Positions 24,352 through 36,193 are shown, counted from the first letter of the stretch. The stretch: 64,000 bases of DNA from Bartonella sp. MM73XJBT.G (GCF_028618435.1 NZ_JAQISW010000009.1:1-64000), one strand, 5' to 3'. The notes: generated from the letters alone by a model not told the origin. Translations and numbers: made by a program.

Positions 24352-24363
24352 AGAAATATTTCT
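24352..24363. promoter_or_regulatory. Palindrome upstream of XRE gene
   Basis: AGAAATATTTCT is self-complementary over 12 bases and sits 20 bases before the start codon of the short XRE regulator, a common place for an autoregulatory operator. AT-rich palindromes of this size arise by chance, so support is limited. Confidence 0.3.
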
Positions 24364-24395
24364 GCTGATTCTAACAAATCTTTTCAAAATTTTCT

Positions 24396-24808
24396 TCAAT
24401 TATTGCGAATCAGAACTTCTTTTCTAGGCGTTTTTTTTGCCGTACCTGCTGTCCAAAGGGTCTCTACTTCTAAAAAATCAAAATCTTTAAAGATCTCTCT
24501 TACAGCATCACAATCATTCAGACTCAAAACAAATTTGCCTTGAATACCTTTAAGAACTTTTGCCATGCTCTCAAAATCATCTTCAACAAAATTCCCAGAG
24601 CTATAGCACTTCTTCTTTACAAGATAAGGTGGGTCTAAATAAAACAAACTATCAGGTGCATCAAATAACTTCACAACCCGTTCCCACGATATGTTTAAAA
24701 TAACTGTATTAAGCAGTTTTTTCCTAACACGTTTCATCCTTACTAAAAGTTTGTCCGGATTAAAGCTTACCGTTTTTTTTCCTACAAAGCTAAAAGAGTA
24801 GTAATCTT
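24396..24808 (-). pseudogene. C-terminal fragment of D12-class DNA adenine methylase
   Basis: About 137 residues carrying the catalytic motif LFYLDPPYLVKKK and the downstream LNDCDAVREIFKDF and KTPRKEVLIRNN blocks of phage-type Dam methylases (MethyltransfD12). The S-adenosylmethionine-binding N-terminal part (FxGxG motif) is missing. Instead the frame continues upstream into haemagglutinin sequence with no stop, so the fragment is the tail of a 322-codon chimeric frame. Without its cofactor-binding part it should be inactive as a methylase. The junction is placed at about 24795-24815 by eye. Confidence 0.75.
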
Positions 24809-26830
24809 CTTTCCCAAAGGAAGCATTCCCCATCCATCCAGAACCATTCGTGCCATAGGTATAGCCAACATTCAGGGAAGCACTTTGCGAATGATTGTGC
24901 GTGCTTTGCGTATTTTGTGCACTTTCAAAGGTGATATTTTGTCCTGCACTCAAGTTAATGTTCCCACTCCCTTCATCATTGATCAGAGGGTTTGTACCAG
25001 CAATAATATCAGTACCAACACCATGGATGTTGCCTTTGTGAGCGTTCATGTTGACAGCATGTCCCCCTTGTATGGTCGTTGTTGTCGCATTGGTGCCTTG
25101 AGAAGAGGCTTCTGCCTTATGAGACTGAAACCCTGCTGTGATGCTGGCTGAAGCATCAAGACCATTAAAAAGAGTATCCTTGGTTACTCCCCCCTTCATC
25201 CCATTATAAAGACCTGTTCCTTTGTTATAGAGATCATAGCCTTTCAAGCTAACAATCAAACCATTGCCGATTTTGTGTTTTGTATCCCCATGACCAAAAC
25301 GTTTTGCCGCATCCTTTACGTCTTTTACAGTACCAATAATGCCAACATTGACAGAAGCTGTCACACCGGCAAAAAACTTTTCATGCTTTTCTTGTGTATT
25401 AGTGGTATCATAGCTTTCCGACAGTGTGATATTATTGCCTGCATCAATATTGACATCACGATTTGCCGAAACATTTGTCGCTTGAAAATTCGCATCATTG
25501 CCGGCATTAAAATTCGCATCATTGCCCGCATAGAAATTAGATGCTGTATTAGTCTTTTCCCATTGATCGCCCGTATCTTTATTGCTCTCAACACCAACAC
25601 CAATAGAGCCACCACTGTTGCTCTTTTCAAATTGAATGCCAAAGCCCTGTGCGTTCTTCCTTTGAGTTTGCGCTATGACTATTGTGACCAGGTGAAACGT
25701 TCACATTATGGGCTGCCGAGACATTAATATTTTCCTCTGCATTAAAGTCAGAACCCACCACGTTCACATCTTCTTTTATAGCGGTGATGGTAATATTTTT
25801 TCCATTGAGAGAAGAGCCTTGATGTTCAAAGCTTTCCTCATTTTCTGTCTTGGATTCACTTCCATATATCGACACAAAGCCCTTGCCAGATCCCACACCA
25901 AAACCCGTTTCAGACTTTTCTGAATGGCTCTTATGATGGTCTGTCATGCCATTAATCGTCACATTTTCTGCCGCAACATTGATGTCTTGATCTGCAATCA
26001 TATGAGAAGCCGTAATTGTGGCATCTTTTTTTGCTTGCAAATCAATATTGCCCGTCGCCAAAAAAATGGAGGAAACCGTTGTGGTATGGGATTCAGCTGT
26101 ATTGGAAGATTCCTCATGCAAAAAACCACTTTTTGAGGATTGTTGTTGCTGATCATACTTCTCTTGCGCACCTTTGATGAGAATATTTCCCAGAGTGAAT
26201 GGTAATATCCGCTTGCTTCTGATCAGATGTTTCCTCTGCCTTACCGGCTGTGAGAACCGATCCTGTGATTGCCGTGTCATTCCCCGATTCAATGGCAACC
26301 CCCTTGCCCCCCGATATCAATGAACCAGAAACTTCTGTTGCATCCATCTTGTTATGTTCGGATTTGCTGCTGCTGAACATCCCTCCCTCTTTATGGTAGT
26401 TCATCTCATAATGTAAGCTATTTTCCGCATTGTTGATGAGAACATCGTGGCTTGCTTTCAGCCCCACCTTGCCATCAGCTGCAATGGAACTGCCCGTAAT
26501 GGTGAGATCATGTGGTTTGCCATCCTGCCCCGCAATAGCCGTGATATCTCCCCCAGATTTTATCGAAGAGCCAACAGCAACAGAGGCTTGCATATCCACT
26601 TTAAGATTTTTATTCTGAAGATGATATTCCATCTCATCGGCTTTAGTATCTATTGTGATATCCCCTTGGGCACCAAGAGCGACATTGCCCTTTGCATCTA
26701 TATCGGAGGCAGAAACATGGATATCTTTTCCAGCTATGACCGGCAATATCAGTGTATAGAGAAATCGCTCTATCCTCATCTCCAAAACCATAATCACCAT
26801 ACCAAATACAGAGATTTTGAAAGAATTCAA
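24809..26830 (-). pseudogene. Filamentous haemagglutinin (FhaB-like) remnant, frameshifted
   Basis: Haemagglutinin-repeat sequence in three reading frames. Piece 1 (26830-26153) has VALGAQGDITIDTKADE and SGGDITAIAGQDGK; piece 2 (26298-25627) has NIDLQAKKDATITASH; piece 3 (from about 25665, no start codon) has NRDVNIDAGNNITLSESYDT and runs into the methylase tail. Piece 1 joins piece 2 by one extra base in a GGG run near 26189-26191; piece 2 joins piece 3 near 25665-25690. Neither the secretion signal of two-partner exoproteins nor a transporter gene is present. The first 25 residues of piece 1 look unlike haemagglutinin, so its upstream joint is also rearranged. Confidence 0.8.
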
Positions 26831-27286
26831 ATCTGGACGATTATTTCCACTCCATTACTTATTATTTATTTAACTGGTTATATTCTGTATCTGCGTCCCA
26901 CCTCATCATAGTAGCCTTTAGCTATAAGAATAAAAGCAGATTTGATTATCTATTTTAATAACTAGAACAACATATTTAGTGATCTATTGTTAATATCACC
27001 AGATTAATTCTACAATAGTACATTGAATTAATATGTATTTTTTATGTTATATGTTTTCACAGTTAAATTGAAATCATATTGAGATATATCTTGCTTTTTA
27101 TCTCGATATTTAAAAAGGCTAATCTAAAAATTACAAACCATAAATTTTACTTCTCTTAAAATCATTTTCTTATTTGTCACAAAACTTAATAAACAACTCA
27201 AATGACCATTTTAGTAAAATTTTCTTCTTTTTAGATTTAGATAATGAGAAAAATTATTATTGAGGATGATGTTAAATTGAAAAGTT
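26831..27286. other. AT-rich intergenic stretch, no gene seen
   Basis: Between the haemagglutinin remnant and the tRNA. Very AT-rich with stops in all frames. I see no gene, RNA or repeat that I can support. It may be decayed sequence from the same rearranged region. Confidence 0.6.
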
Positions 27287-27363
27287 TGGTGCACCCGACA
27301 GAATTCGAATCTGTGACCTCTGCCTTCGGAGGGCAGCGCTCTATCCAACTGAGCTACGGGTGC
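27287..27363 (-). tRNA. tRNA-Arg (anticodon CCG)
   Basis: The minus strand folds as a complete tRNA: acceptor stem GCACCCG/CGGGTGC, a D-arm with AGCTC...GAGC, an anticodon stem CTGCC/GGCAG with loop CTCCGAA (anticodon CCG), a T-arm with TTCGAAT, discriminator A and an encoded CCA. It decodes CGG arginine codons. It borders the rearranged haemagglutinin region. Confidence 0.95.
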
Positions 27364-27634
27364 TCCACACCGATTATCAAAATCAGTTGTGGTCTTTTAA
27401 CTAATCATACACTCAGCTTCAATGCTAAATTAGCATTCTAATAAAAAAATTACTTATTTGTAAATTATCTAGCAACGTAATCTTTTTTCTTTTCTACAAT
27501 GATACTTTATCTTGAAATAGCTTCTCTTTTGGTCTTCAATACTCTTTTTATTATAAAAATAGCTTTTATTATAACTTCAAAACTCTCAAAAAATAAGTTA
27601 CAAGATGCGTTATAATTATCAGGATAATTCTTAA

Positions 27635-28408
27635 ATGATTACATTACCAAGTCGCTTTCATTTTATTTCCGCAGAGACTGAGGAAGCTATCAAAGCTACC
27701 CAGAAATTAATTTCCGTCTACGGTCATTCTTCTCTGGAAGAAACTGATATTGTTGTTGCAATCGGTGGTGATGGAACAATGTTACAAACCGTACGAGATG
27801 TTATGAACACTGGAAAACCTATTTACGGTATGAATCAAGGTTCTGTAGGATTTCTTATGAATGAATTTCATGAAAAAAAATTGCCCGATCGTATTGCTGT
27901 CGCCCATAAAAAAGAAATTCATCCCTTACGCATGATTGCAAAAGCTGAATATCAAGAATCTATCGAGGCACTTGCAATTAATGAAGTATCCCTCTTTCGG
28001 CAATCTTATCAAGCAGCAAAAATTCGTATCACCATTGATAACAACATACGTATGGAACAATTAAGTTGTGATGGTATCCTCGTCGCGACACCTGCAGGAT
28101 CAACTGCCTATAATTTATCAGCACAAGGACCTATTCTCCCCCTTATGGCCCCTCTTATGGCTCTCACCCCTGTTAGCCCTTTTCGCCCAAGACGTTGGCA
28201 TGGCGCATTGCTCCCCAATACAGTAACGGTGCGTTTTGATATGCTCGAACCTGATAAACGCCCTGTCAATGTTGCTGCGGATAATGTTGAGGTTAAATCT
28301 GTCCATTCAGTGACTATTTCAATGGCAACAGAAGTAACAGCTTCAATCCTTTTTGACTCAAGTCATTCATGGGATGAGCGTATTTTATCAGAACAATTTC
28401 GCTATTAA
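27635..28408 (+). CDS. nadK: NAD kinase
   Basis: Phosphorylates NAD to NADP. 257 residues, typical for alphaproteobacteria. The signature VAIGGDGTMLQTVRD lies at about 42-56, followed by GMNQGSVGFLMNEF (about 69-82) and the substrate-binding DGILVATPAGSTAYNLSAQG region (about 149-168). The ATG follows an AGGA ribosome binding site. It is a single gene between the tRNA and the helicase. Confidence 0.93.
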   Translation: MITLPSRFHFISAETEEAIKATQKLISVYGHSSLEETDIVVAIGGDGTMLQTVRDVMNTGKPIYGMNQGSVGFLMNEFHEKKLPDRIAVAHKKEIHPLRMIAKAEYQESIEALAINEVSLFRQSYQAAKIRITIDNNIRMEQLSCDGILVATPAGSTAYNLSAQGPILPLMAPLMALTPVSPFRPRRWHGALLPNTVTVRFDMLEPDKRPVNVAADNVEVKSVHSVTISMATEVTASILFDSSHSWDERILSEQFRY

Positions 28409-28554
28409 TGATTGTATTATGCGCTTTATATGTATATGATTGTTATAGTTGGCTTTTTTGTAAAAGCATCTTAACACTCTTTAAGAATGAAGAATATTAG
28501 TTGTACATATCGTTGAGATAGCGAAGTTAAAAGTACAGAGCAATTGATAAAAAA

Positions 28555-29958
28555 ATGATACCATCTTTGAATAGTTTTGATGATTTAGGTCTTTCCTCAA
28601 AGGTTATTAATGCTGTAAAGTTAGCAGGATATACAGTTCCAACGCCTATTCAAAGTGAAACAATTCCTCATGTTCTTCAAAGAAAAGATGTTCTAGGAAT
28701 CGCTCAAACAGGAACGGGTAAAACCGCCTCTTTCGTATTACCTATGCTCACTCTCCTTGAAAAAGGTCGTGCAAGAGCACGAATGCCCAGAACACTCATC
28801 CTAGAACCAACAAGGGAAATCGCAGCTCAAGTTGAAGAAAATTTCGATAAATACGGAATAAATCACCGTTTAAATGTTGCTCTTTTGATTGGTGGCGTTT
28901 CTTTTGAACACCAAGATCGTAAACTTGAACGAGGAGCGGATGTTCTTATCGCAACACCAGGGCGACTTCTTGATCATTTCGAGCGGGGTAAATTACTCCT
29001 GATGGGCGTTGAAATCCTTGTTATTGATGAAGCTGATCGCATGTTGGATATGGGCTTTATTCCTGATATTGAACGTATCTGTAAACTAACCCCTTTCACG
29101 CGTCAAACTTTGTTCTTTTCTGCTACAATGGCGCCAGAAATTACAAAGCTGACAAAACAATTTTTACATTCTCCTGTATCCGTTGAAGTTACAAAAGCAT
29201 CCTCAACAGCAACTACAATTACACAACGGCTTGTCAAATCTGGAAATAAATCGTGGGATAAAAGAGCAGTTTTACGAGAGCTTATCCAAAATGAAGGTTC
29301 TAAACTTCAAAATGCTATTATTTTCTGTAATCGAAAGAGAGATATCTCTGAACTGTTTAGATCGCTCATCAAACATAACTTTAATGTAGGCGCACTTCAT
29401 GGGGATATGGATCAATATTCACGTATGAATACCTTAGCCGATTTTAAAAATAATAAGCTTACGCTTTTGGTTGCTTCTGATGTTGCGGCCCGTGGGCTCG
29501 ATATCCCTGCGGTAAGTCATGTGTTTAATTATGATGTTCCTACACATGCTGAAGACTATATCCATCGAATTGGTCGTACAGGGCGTGCAAATCGTCGTGG
29601 AAAAGCTTTTACAATCGTCACGAAAGATGATCAAAAATATATCAACGCTATTGAAGAAATAAGCAATGAAAAAATTGAATGGCTCAATGGAGATCTTTCG
29701 ACTTTAATAACCGATGATCAAACAGAAGATATTGTTGTAAAGAAAAAATCTTCACAATCATCAAAGAAAAATGCTGCCAAAGACGCTCTTTCCCCCCCTA
29801 AAAAAACTGTAAAAGAGAATAAAATAGATTATATCAAAAATATGAAGCGTAAAAAAAATCCATCCGAGCAACAACACTCACGAAAAAATACGAATTACGC
29901 GCCCCTTGGATTCGGTGATGATATTCCAGCATTCATGCTCATAAAAACGCGTAAATAG
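28555..29958 (+). CDS. DEAD-box ATP-dependent RNA helicase (RhlE-like)
   Basis: 467 residues with all DEAD-box motifs: a Q motif (GYTVPTPIQSETIPHVL, about 23-39), motif I AQTGTGKT, motif Ia PTREIA, motif II VIDEADRML, motif III SAT, and in the second RecA domain DVAARGLDIP and HRIGRTGRA. The C-terminus is lysine-rich (KKKSSQSSKKNAAKD), likely for RNA contact. It unwinds structured RNA in ribosome assembly or decay. RhlE-type is a guess from length and basic tail. Confidence 0.9.
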   Translation: MIPSLNSFDDLGLSSKVINAVKLAGYTVPTPIQSETIPHVLQRKDVLGIAQTGTGKTASFVLPMLTLLEKGRARARMPRTLILEPTREIAAQVEENFDKYGINHRLNVALLIGGVSFEHQDRKLERGADVLIATPGRLLDHFERGKLLLMGVEILVIDEADRMLDMGFIPDIERICKLTPFTRQTLFFSATMAPEITKLTKQFLHSPVSVEVTKASSTATTITQRLVKSGNKSWDKRAVLRELIQNEGSKLQNAIIFCNRKRDISELFRSLIKHNFNVGALHGDMDQYSRMNTLADFKNNKLTLLVASDVAARGLDIPAVSHVFNYDVPTHAEDYIHRIGRTGRANRRGKAFTIVTKDDQKYINAIEEISNEKIEWLNGDLSTLITDDQTEDIVVKKKSSQSSKKNAAKDALSPPKKTVKENKIDYIKNMKRKKNPSEQQHSRKNTNYAPLGFGDDIPAFMLIKTRK

Positions 29959-30018
29959 GTTCGTACTTTACTCTCTCTAAGCGTACAATAAATAAAAAAT
30001 GCTTTTAAAAAATTTCTC

Positions 30019-31392
30019 TTATTTTTTAGAGAGTTTTTCTATTACCTTTTCGCGGCCTAAAAGCTGCAAAAGCTTTCCCATTTCAGGTCCATGATCCATG
30101 CCCGTAAGTGCTTGACGTAATGGCATAAATAAAGACTTCCCTTTCCGCCCCGTTTGTTCTTTTAATGCTTTCGTCCAAACTTGCCAACTTTCATTCTTCA
30201 ATACACCTTCAGGTAAAAAATTGAGTGAAAGCTGCACGAAAGCACGGTCCTCTGGTGCCACGGTATCAAAACTCTTTTCATCATGAATAATTTTCCACCA
30301 CAAGACAGCATCATTAACTTTATCAATATTGCTTCTTATCGTATTCCAGAAATATTCTGCCTTTTCTCCTTCAATAGAAAGACTTTGAAGACGTGTTTTA
30401 ACGTCCTCATAATTTAGTTCATGAACAAGATGACTATTCAGAGTACAAAGATCAGCAATATCAAATTTTGCAACCGATTTTGATGTATTTTGTAAATTAA
30501 AATGTTTTAAAAGCGCTTCTTGATGGGGATAGGGATGCACATTTTGCGATGTCCCAATCAAAACAGCAAGACATTGAACAGCTATCGATTCAAATCCTTC
30601 TTCCCGTAGGGAACGAATAGAAAGATCATTGTTACGTTTTGAAAATCCTTTTCCTAAGACTGTCGCCAATAAATTGAAATGACCAAAAACCGGTAATTCT
30701 GCACCCAGAGCTTTAAAAAGAGCAATCTGGGCGCCTGTATTTGTAACATGGTCATCGCCACGAATAATATGTGTAATGGCCATATCTACGTCATCCACAA
30801 CAGACGGTAATGTATAAAGATAGGTTCCATCTTCACGAATAAGAACAGGATCTGAAAGAGAAGCCAAATCTATCGTCTGTTTTCCCTTTACGGCATCATT
30901 CCAGCAAACTTCTGTTCGCTTTGTTTGCAAAGGATTATTTTCAAAATTAGGAAGAAGAAAACGCCAATGAGGTTTACGACCTTGAGATTCAAAGTTTTTT
31001 TTATCTTCTGCTGTCAACTTCAATGCAGAACGATCATAAATAGGAGGCAATTTACGAGAAAGCTGGATTTTACGACGTCGTTCTAATTCTTCTGCTGTTT
31101 CATAACAGGGATAAAGCAAACCACGTTGTTTGAGAATTTCTGCTACTTCATCATATCGATTAAACCGCTTAGATTGATAATAAATTGCATCTGGTTGAAT
31201 TCCAAGCCATTCAAGGTCAACAGTAATAGCATCGATATATTCCTGTTTAGAACGTTCAATATCTGTATCATCATAGCGCAAAATAAACTTTCCTTTATGC
31301 GCCCGTGCATAAAGCCAATTGAAAAGCGCACTACGAATATTACCAATATGAATATAACCTGTTGGAGAGGGAGCAAAACGAACTTTAACCAT
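30019..31392 (-). CDS. gltX: Glutamyl-tRNA synthetase, first copy
   Basis: About 457 residues from the ATG preceding [17 protein letters not shown]; an upstream start would run into nadE. It has the class I HIGH motif (HIGN). The second signature is KGFSKRN, not the KLSKRHG of the other copy at 40316. Alphaproteobacteria often carry two GltX enzymes, one of which can charge tRNA-Gln with glutamate for GatCAB; which one does so here cannot be read from sequence. It follows nadE with a short gap, perhaps in one transcript. Confidence 0.92.
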   Translation of the reverse strand: MVKVRFAPSPTGYIHIGNIRSALFNWLYARAHKGKFILRYDDTDIERSKQEYIDAITVDLEWLGIQPDAIYYQSKRFNRYDEVAEILKQRGLLYPCYETAEELERRRKIQLSRKLPPIYDRSALKLTAEDKKNFESQGRKPHWRFLLPNFENNPLQTKRTEVCWNDAVKGKQTIDLASLSDPVLIREDGTYLYTLPSVVDDVDMAITHIIRGDDHVTNTGAQIALFKALGAELPVFGHFNLLATVLGKGFSKRNNDLSIRSLREEGFESIAVQCLAVLIGTSQNVHPYPHQEALLKHFNLQNTSKSVAKFDIADLCTLNSHLVHELNYEDVKTRLQSLSIEGEKAEYFWNTIRSNIDKVNDAVLWWKIIHDEKSFDTVAPEDRAFVQLSLNFLPEGVLKNESWQVWTKALKEQTGRKGKSLFMPLRQALTGMDHGPEMGKLLQLLGREKVIEKLSKK

Positions 31393-31402
31393 AAAAGAAT
31401 AC

Positions 31403-33064
31403 TCAATTTTTATCGCGAAAATGATTGACAATAGGATAACGACGATCGCGTCCGAAATTCTTGTAACTGATTTTTACACCGGGTGCAGATTGTCGCCTTT
31501 TATATTCAGCACCATAAAGAAGCTGTTCAATTTTCTCAACAGTTTCTCGTACATGTCCACGTTGAACAATATCACAAATACTCATGTCATTTTCTACAAG
31601 AGATTGCAAAATATCATCTAGAATAGGATAAGGGGGGAGAGAATCTTCATCTTTTTGATTTTCCCGCAGCTCTGCAGAAGGTGCTTTTTTTATAATATTG
31701 GGTGGTATGACAATTCCTTCTGGTCCCTTTAAATGATGCAAGTGATTTTTATTGCGCCACTCAGCTAATGCATAAACCTGCATTTTATAAATATCTTTAA
31801 GAGGATTAAAACCTCCATTCATATCACCATACAATGTTGCATATCCCACAGCCATTTCTGATTTATTGCCTGTTGTCACCACCATTGAGCCCAATTTATT
31901 TGAAAAAGCCATTAAAAGTGTACCGCGTATACGACTTTGAAGATTTTCTTCTGTTACATCAGCGGGTAAGCCTAAAAAAAGAGGCGATACTATATTCAAA
32001 AAAGCTTCAACAGCTTGCTCAATCGGTATGACTTTATAGTGACATCCCAAAAGATTGGCACATTCTTTGGCATCGTTTAATGATTCTTGCGAAGTATAAT
32101 GATAGGGCATCATAAGGGTGCGAACCCTCTCAGCACCAAGAGCATCTACTGCCATTGCTGTACAAAGAGCTGAATCAATTCCTCCTGAAAGACCAAGAAT
32201 AACATCTTTAAAACCGTTTTTATTGACGTAATCTTTCAAACCTAAAACACAAGCTTGATAATCAGCGGCTAATCCATTGAGAAGATTTTCATTAGGCCCT
32301 GAAACACAGTGCCACCCGCTCGTTTTTCGTTGCCAATGGCTCAAAGCAAGATGGCTGTCAAAGTGTTTCATTTGAAACACTTTTTTACCTTGTCTATTCA
32401 AAGCAAAAGATCCCCCATCAAAAACCAGCTCATCTTGACCACCAACCTGATTAGCATAGATAATGGGTACTCCAGATTGAAGTGCTTGCGTATGAACAAC
32501 GTCTATACGTTTTAAGGTTTTATTACGATAATAGGGAGATCCATTAAGAACCAGAATAATTTCAGCACCTTTATCTTTAAGCTCTGTACTAAGAGAGAGA
32601 TCATTCCAAATATCTTCACAAATCACTATTCCTAATTTTATCCCATGATAAACAATAGGCTCAGGACGTGGTCCGGAAGAAAATAGACGCTTTTCATCAA
32701 ACTCAGCATAATTAGGTAAATCAAACTTAAAATTTTCAGCAATGACTCGCCCTTCATCAAGAAGCACGACACCATTGTAAATATTGCTATTACGTCTTAA
32801 TGGAAGACCAATGACAATTCCTGGTCCGCCTACGGTTATTTTTGCTAGTTTTTCAACAGCCTCTTCACATGTTTTTGTAAAAGCAGGTTTTAAAACAAGA
32901 TCTTCGGGCGGATAAGCACTTATAAAAAGCTCCGTGAATAGAACAAGATCAGCTCTCTCTTCTTTAGCCTTTTGATGTGCCATGACAGCTAAAGAAAAAT
33001 TTCCTTCAATATCACCGACAGTAGGATTTAATTGGGCAACTGCTACCCGAAAGTTATCTTTCAT
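31403..33064 (-). CDS. nadE: Glutamine-dependent NAD+ synthetase
   Basis: 553 residues with two domains. The N-terminal nitrilase-like glutaminase has [14 protein letters not shown] (catalytic Glu) and [11 protein letters not shown] (catalytic Cys, about 147-157). The C-terminal synthetase has the pyrophosphatase P-loop [19 protein letters not shown] (about 289-307). It makes NAD from deamido-NAD using glutamine nitrogen. nadK lies nearby but on the other strand. Confidence 0.95.
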   Translation of the reverse strand: MKDNFRVAVAQLNPTVGDIEGNFSLAVMAHQKAKEERADLVLFTELFISAYPPEDLVLKPAFTKTCEEAVEKLAKITVGGPGIVIGLPLRRNSNIYNGVVLLDEGRVIAENFKFDLPNYAEFDEKRLFSSGPRPEPIVYHGIKLGIVICEDIWNDLSLSTELKDKGAEIILVLNGSPYYRNKTLKRIDVVHTQALQSGVPIIYANQVGGQDELVFDGGSFALNRQGKKVFQMKHFDSHLALSHWQRKTSGWHCVSGPNENLLNGLAADYQACVLGLKDYVNKNGFKDVILGLSGGIDSALCTAMAVDALGAERVRTLMMPYHYTSQESLNDAKECANLLGCHYKVIPIEQAVEAFLNIVSPLFLGLPADVTEENLQSRIRGTLLMAFSNKLGSMVVTTGNKSEMAVGYATLYGDMNGGFNPLKDIYKMQVYALAEWRNKNHLHHLKGPEGIVIPPNIIKKAPSAELRENQKDEDSLPPYPILDDILQSLVENDMSICDIVQRGHVRETVEKIEQLLYGAEYKRRQSAPGVKISYKNFGRDRRYPIVNHFRDKN

Positions 33065-33189
33065 AAGTCTTTATATCGCTTCATCAGTTTGGCAACCACA
33101 ACTTTATTCTTCACCATCAGAAATATTATTTTTTTTAATTCTTTTCGTCCATAACGATCTAAAGTAAAAAATGTCAGACAAATTTTTAC

Positions 33190-34569
33190 CTAGCCACCAG
33201 CAGCAAGTGCTAACGAGTCAGTTGCACGATTTTTCTTAAGGAGTTCAGCAACAAGAAAAGCTAACTCTAACGCTTGATCTGCATTTAATCTTGGATCACA
33301 TTGTGTATGATAACGATCAGATAAATCATCTACAGAAATAGCATGGGCCCCACCCGTACATTCCGTTACATCACGACCTGTCATCTCAATATGAATTCCA
33401 CCTGGATAGGTTCCCTCTGCACGATGCACTGCAAAAAAATTCTCTACTTCTTTTAAAACATAATCAAAGGGACGCGTCTTATAACCATTGGCAGTAATTG
33501 TATTACCATGCATTGGATCACATGACCATATCACCTCACGCTTCTCGCACTCAACGGCACGGATGAGTTTAGGTAAATAACTCTCAACCTTATCATAACC
33601 AAAGCGCGTAATAAGAGTAAGCCGCCCTGGTTCATTTTCAGGATTTAAAATATCAATTAATTTTAAAAGCTCATCAGATTCCATGGAAGAACCACACTTT
33701 AATCCTATAGGATTTTTAATACCGCGACAATATTCAACGTGAGCATGATCAATTTGACGTGTACGGTCACCAATCCATAACATATGGCCAGATGTTGCAT
33801 ACCAATTTCCTGAAGTTGAATCAATCCGAGTCAATGCCTCTTCATAACCAAGCAAAAGCGCTTCATGACTGGTATAAAAAGATGTTTCACGCAATGAAGA
33901 ATGCGTTTTGGATGTAATCCCTATGGAACGCATAAAATCAATTGCTTCAGAAATACGCTCTGCCAATAATTCATAACGTTCCCCCTGCGGACTGTTAGAA
34001 ACGAAACTCAACATCCATGTGTGAACATTTTCTAAATTAGCATACCCTCCTTGTGAAAAAGCACGCAACAGATTAAGTGTTGCCGCAGATTGGCGATAAG
34101 CCATAGACATCCGTTGCGGATCTGGAATACGAGAAACGGCTTCAAACTCAATGTCATTGATAATATCCCCGCGATAAACAGGAAATTCAATGCCTTCTCT
34201 CCTTTCAATATCAGAAGAGCGGGGTTTTGCAAATTGACCAGCAATACGACCAACTTTAACAACGGGTTTAGAATTCCCAAAGGTTAAAACAATCGCCATT
34301 TGCAAAAATACACGAAAAAAATCACGGATATTATCAGCTTCATGTTCTGCAAAGCTTTCAGCACAATCACCGCCTTGCAATAAAAAAGCCCTGCCTTTCG
34401 CAACAGCTGCTAATTCATTTTTTAAATCACGTGCTTCACCGGCAAAAACCAAAGGAGGATATCTTCTCAGCCTTCGTTCGACATCTTCTAACATAGACTT
34501 ATCCGGATAAGTCGGAACTTGTTTAATTGGCCTTTTCCTCCAAGAGTCAGGCGCCCATTCTTTTATCAT
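33190..34569 (-). CDS. aroG: 3-deoxy-7-phosphoheptulonate synthase, class II
   Basis: First enzyme of the shikimate pathway: condenses phosphoenolpyruvate and erythrose 4-phosphate. 459 residues of the plant-like class II type, with [19 protein letters not shown] at the start, [20 protein letters not shown] (about 58-77), [11 protein letters not shown] (about 345-355) and [18 protein letters not shown] near the C-terminus. Single gene with its own spacing. Confidence 0.95.
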   Translation of the reverse strand: MIKEWAPDSWRKRPIKQVPTYPDKSMLEDVERRLRRYPPLVFAGEARDLKNELAAVAKGRAFLLQGGDCAESFAEHEADNIRDFFRVFLQMAIVLTFGNSKPVVKVGRIAGQFAKPRSSDIERREGIEFPVYRGDIINDIEFEAVSRIPDPQRMSMAYRQSAATLNLLRAFSQGGYANLENVHTWMLSFVSNSPQGERYELLAERISEAIDFMRSIGITSKTHSSLRETSFYTSHEALLLGYEEALTRIDSTSGNWYATSGHMLWIGDRTRQIDHAHVEYCRGIKNPIGLKCGSSMESDELLKLIDILNPENEPGRLTLITRFGYDKVESYLPKLIRAVECEKREVIWSCDPMHGNTITANGYKTRPFDYVLKEVENFFAVHRAEGTYPGGIHIEMTGRDVTECTGGAHAISVDDLSDRYHTQCDPRLNADQALELAFLVAELLKKNRATDSLALAAGG

Positions 34570-34643
34570 TACACGCTCTCTAAAAAAAATTAAGCTTCCA
34601 GCTTAGCATATCAAAAACTTTTTACCACACTACGGGGTGCTGT

Positions 34644-36035
34644 TTAATTTTCTATTTTCTTTCCATTTTCATATATATAACTTGGTTTATACATCGTTAC
34701 TAATTCTTCTGCCATCGTTGGATGCACCGCCATCGTCTCATCAAAAATATCCTTCGTCAGCTTACCCTTAAGAGAAATTCCAATAAGTTGTGCCATCTCA
34801 CCAGCGTTTTCTCCTAAAATATGAGCACCTACAACAATACGGCTTTCACCATCAACAATGAGCTTCATAAACATTTTGTCTGAACTCCCGGAAAGAACAT
34901 TCCGCATAGGACGAAAAACTGTACGATAAATTTCAAGACTCTTATAACGCTGTATCGCCTCTTCTTCTGAAAGACCTACCGTTCCAATTTCAGGTTGTGA
35001 AAAAACGGCTGTTGTAATTAAATCATAATTAGGTTTTGTGGAAATATTTTCAAATGCGGTCTTAACGAAACACATTGCATCATGTATCGCAACAGGTGTT
35101 AATTGAATATGACCCGTTACATCCCCTACAGCCCAAATATGGGGGATATTTGTCGTCATTTTCTCATCAACAATAACACCACCAGACGCATTAACTTCTA
35201 CACCGGCCCTTTCAAGTCCTAAACCCACTGTATTGGGCATACGCCCCGTGGCTAACATAACTTGATCCGTGTTGATCGTTTGCCCATTTGATAAAAGAAC
35301 ATTATAACTATTTTCTACCACCTGCACTTTAGAAACTGTCACTTTATAGAGAATAGAAATCCCTTTTTCAATCATTGCATCATGGAGCAATTGTCGTAAA
35401 TCGTGATCAAAACCACGAAGAATTAAATCACCACGATGAAGGAGTGTCGTCTTTACACCTAACCCATGAAAAATATTAGCAAATTCAACACCAATATACC
35501 CTCCACCAACAATGATTATTGATTTTGGGAGTTCATCAAGATCAAAAATCTCATTAGAAGTCACGCAAAAATCGGCACCTTCTATAGTCATATTTGGTGC
35601 AACTTTTGCCCCCGTTGCAATCAAAATTTTTTCAGCAGTTACCCGCTCACCCGTAGTAGAAAGCTCTAATGTGTGATCATCGATAAAAGTAGCACGACTT
35701 TCGTAAATATGCACATTGTTATTTTCTAACCCCTGACGATATAGCCCTTCTAATCTTGATATTTCTTTATTTTTAGCCGCAACCAACTTTTTCCAGCTAA
35801 AAATTGGATCCGCATATTTCCATCCAAAACCAATGCTTTTCTTAAATTCTTTTGCATATTGTGAAGCATAAACATAAAGCTTTTTGGGAACACAACCACG
35901 AATAACACAAGTTCCCCCTATCCGATATTCTTCTGCTATAGCGACACGCTTACCAAGACCTCCAGCAAGCCTTGCTGCACGCACCCCACCAGAACCACTT
36001 CCAATAACAAATAAATCAAAATCAAAAGAGTCCAC
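34644..36035 (-). CDS. gor: Glutathione-disulfide reductase
   Basis: 463 residues. The FAD dinucleotide fold has GSGSGGVRAARLAGGLGKRV (about 12-31), the redox disulfide is in GGTCVIRGCVPKK (about 41-53), the NADPH fold is IIIVGGGYIGVEFANIF, and the C-terminal interface has the His-Glu pair (MAVHPTMAEELV). Keeps glutathione reduced with NADPH. The gene follows the DUF2059 gene and a terminator-like hairpin. Confidence 0.93.
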   Translation of the reverse strand: MDSFDFDLFVIGSGSGGVRAARLAGGLGKRVAIAEEYRIGGTCVIRGCVPKKLYVYASQYAKEFKKSIGFGWKYADPIFSWKKLVAAKNKEISRLEGLYRQGLENNNVHIYESRATFIDDHTLELSTTGERVTAEKILIATGAKVAPNMTIEGADFCVTSNEIFDLDELPKSIIIVGGGYIGVEFANIFHGLGVKTTLLHRGDLILRGFDHDLRQLLHDAMIEKGISILYKVTVSKVQVVENSYNVLLSNGQTINTDQVMLATGRMPNTVGLGLERAGVEVNASGGVIVDEKMTTNIPHIWAVGDVTGHIQLTPVAIHDAMCFVKTAFENISTKPNYDLITTAVFSQPEIGTVGLSEEEAIQRYKSLEIYRTVFRPMRNVLSGSSDKMFMKLIVDGESRIVVGAHILGENAGEMAQLIGISLKGKLTKDIFDETMAVHPTMAEELVTMYKPSYIYENGKKIEN

Positions 36036-36168
36036 AAACTATTCCTTTTTATATATTTACAACGATAGGTTAAAGTCATTTATTATTAAGCGAAAGTCTT
36101 TTTTCTTTTAAAAAAATATTTTTCTATAAAGCAATAGTCTAAAAGAGTAGACTCTTAATAAAACATTT

Positions 36169-36193
36169 AAAACGGCGAAAAAACGCCGCTTTT
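36169..36193 (-). terminator. Hairpin downstream of DUF2059 gene
   Basis: On the minus strand a GC-rich stem (CGGCG paired with CGCCG, extended by A/T pairs, with one bulged base) has a 6-T loop and is followed by TTTTAAATGTTTT. It lies about 45 bases after the stop codon of the DUF2059 gene and before gor. A Rho-independent terminator is likely. Confidence 0.65.

Noticed and set aside
25275-25727. A 150-codon plus-strand frame
   Set aside because: Antisense to haemagglutinin repeats; cysteine/isoleucine-rich translation typical of a shadow frame.
27287-27363. tRNA-Arg as the attachment site of the prophage
   Set aside because: The phage has a MuA-type transposase, which does not target tRNA genes, and the tRNA lies about 3 kb from the phage end with no repeat seen.
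27244-27441. A 65-codon plus-strand frame
   Set aside because: It lies across the tRNA-Arg gene on the opposite strand and is explained by it.
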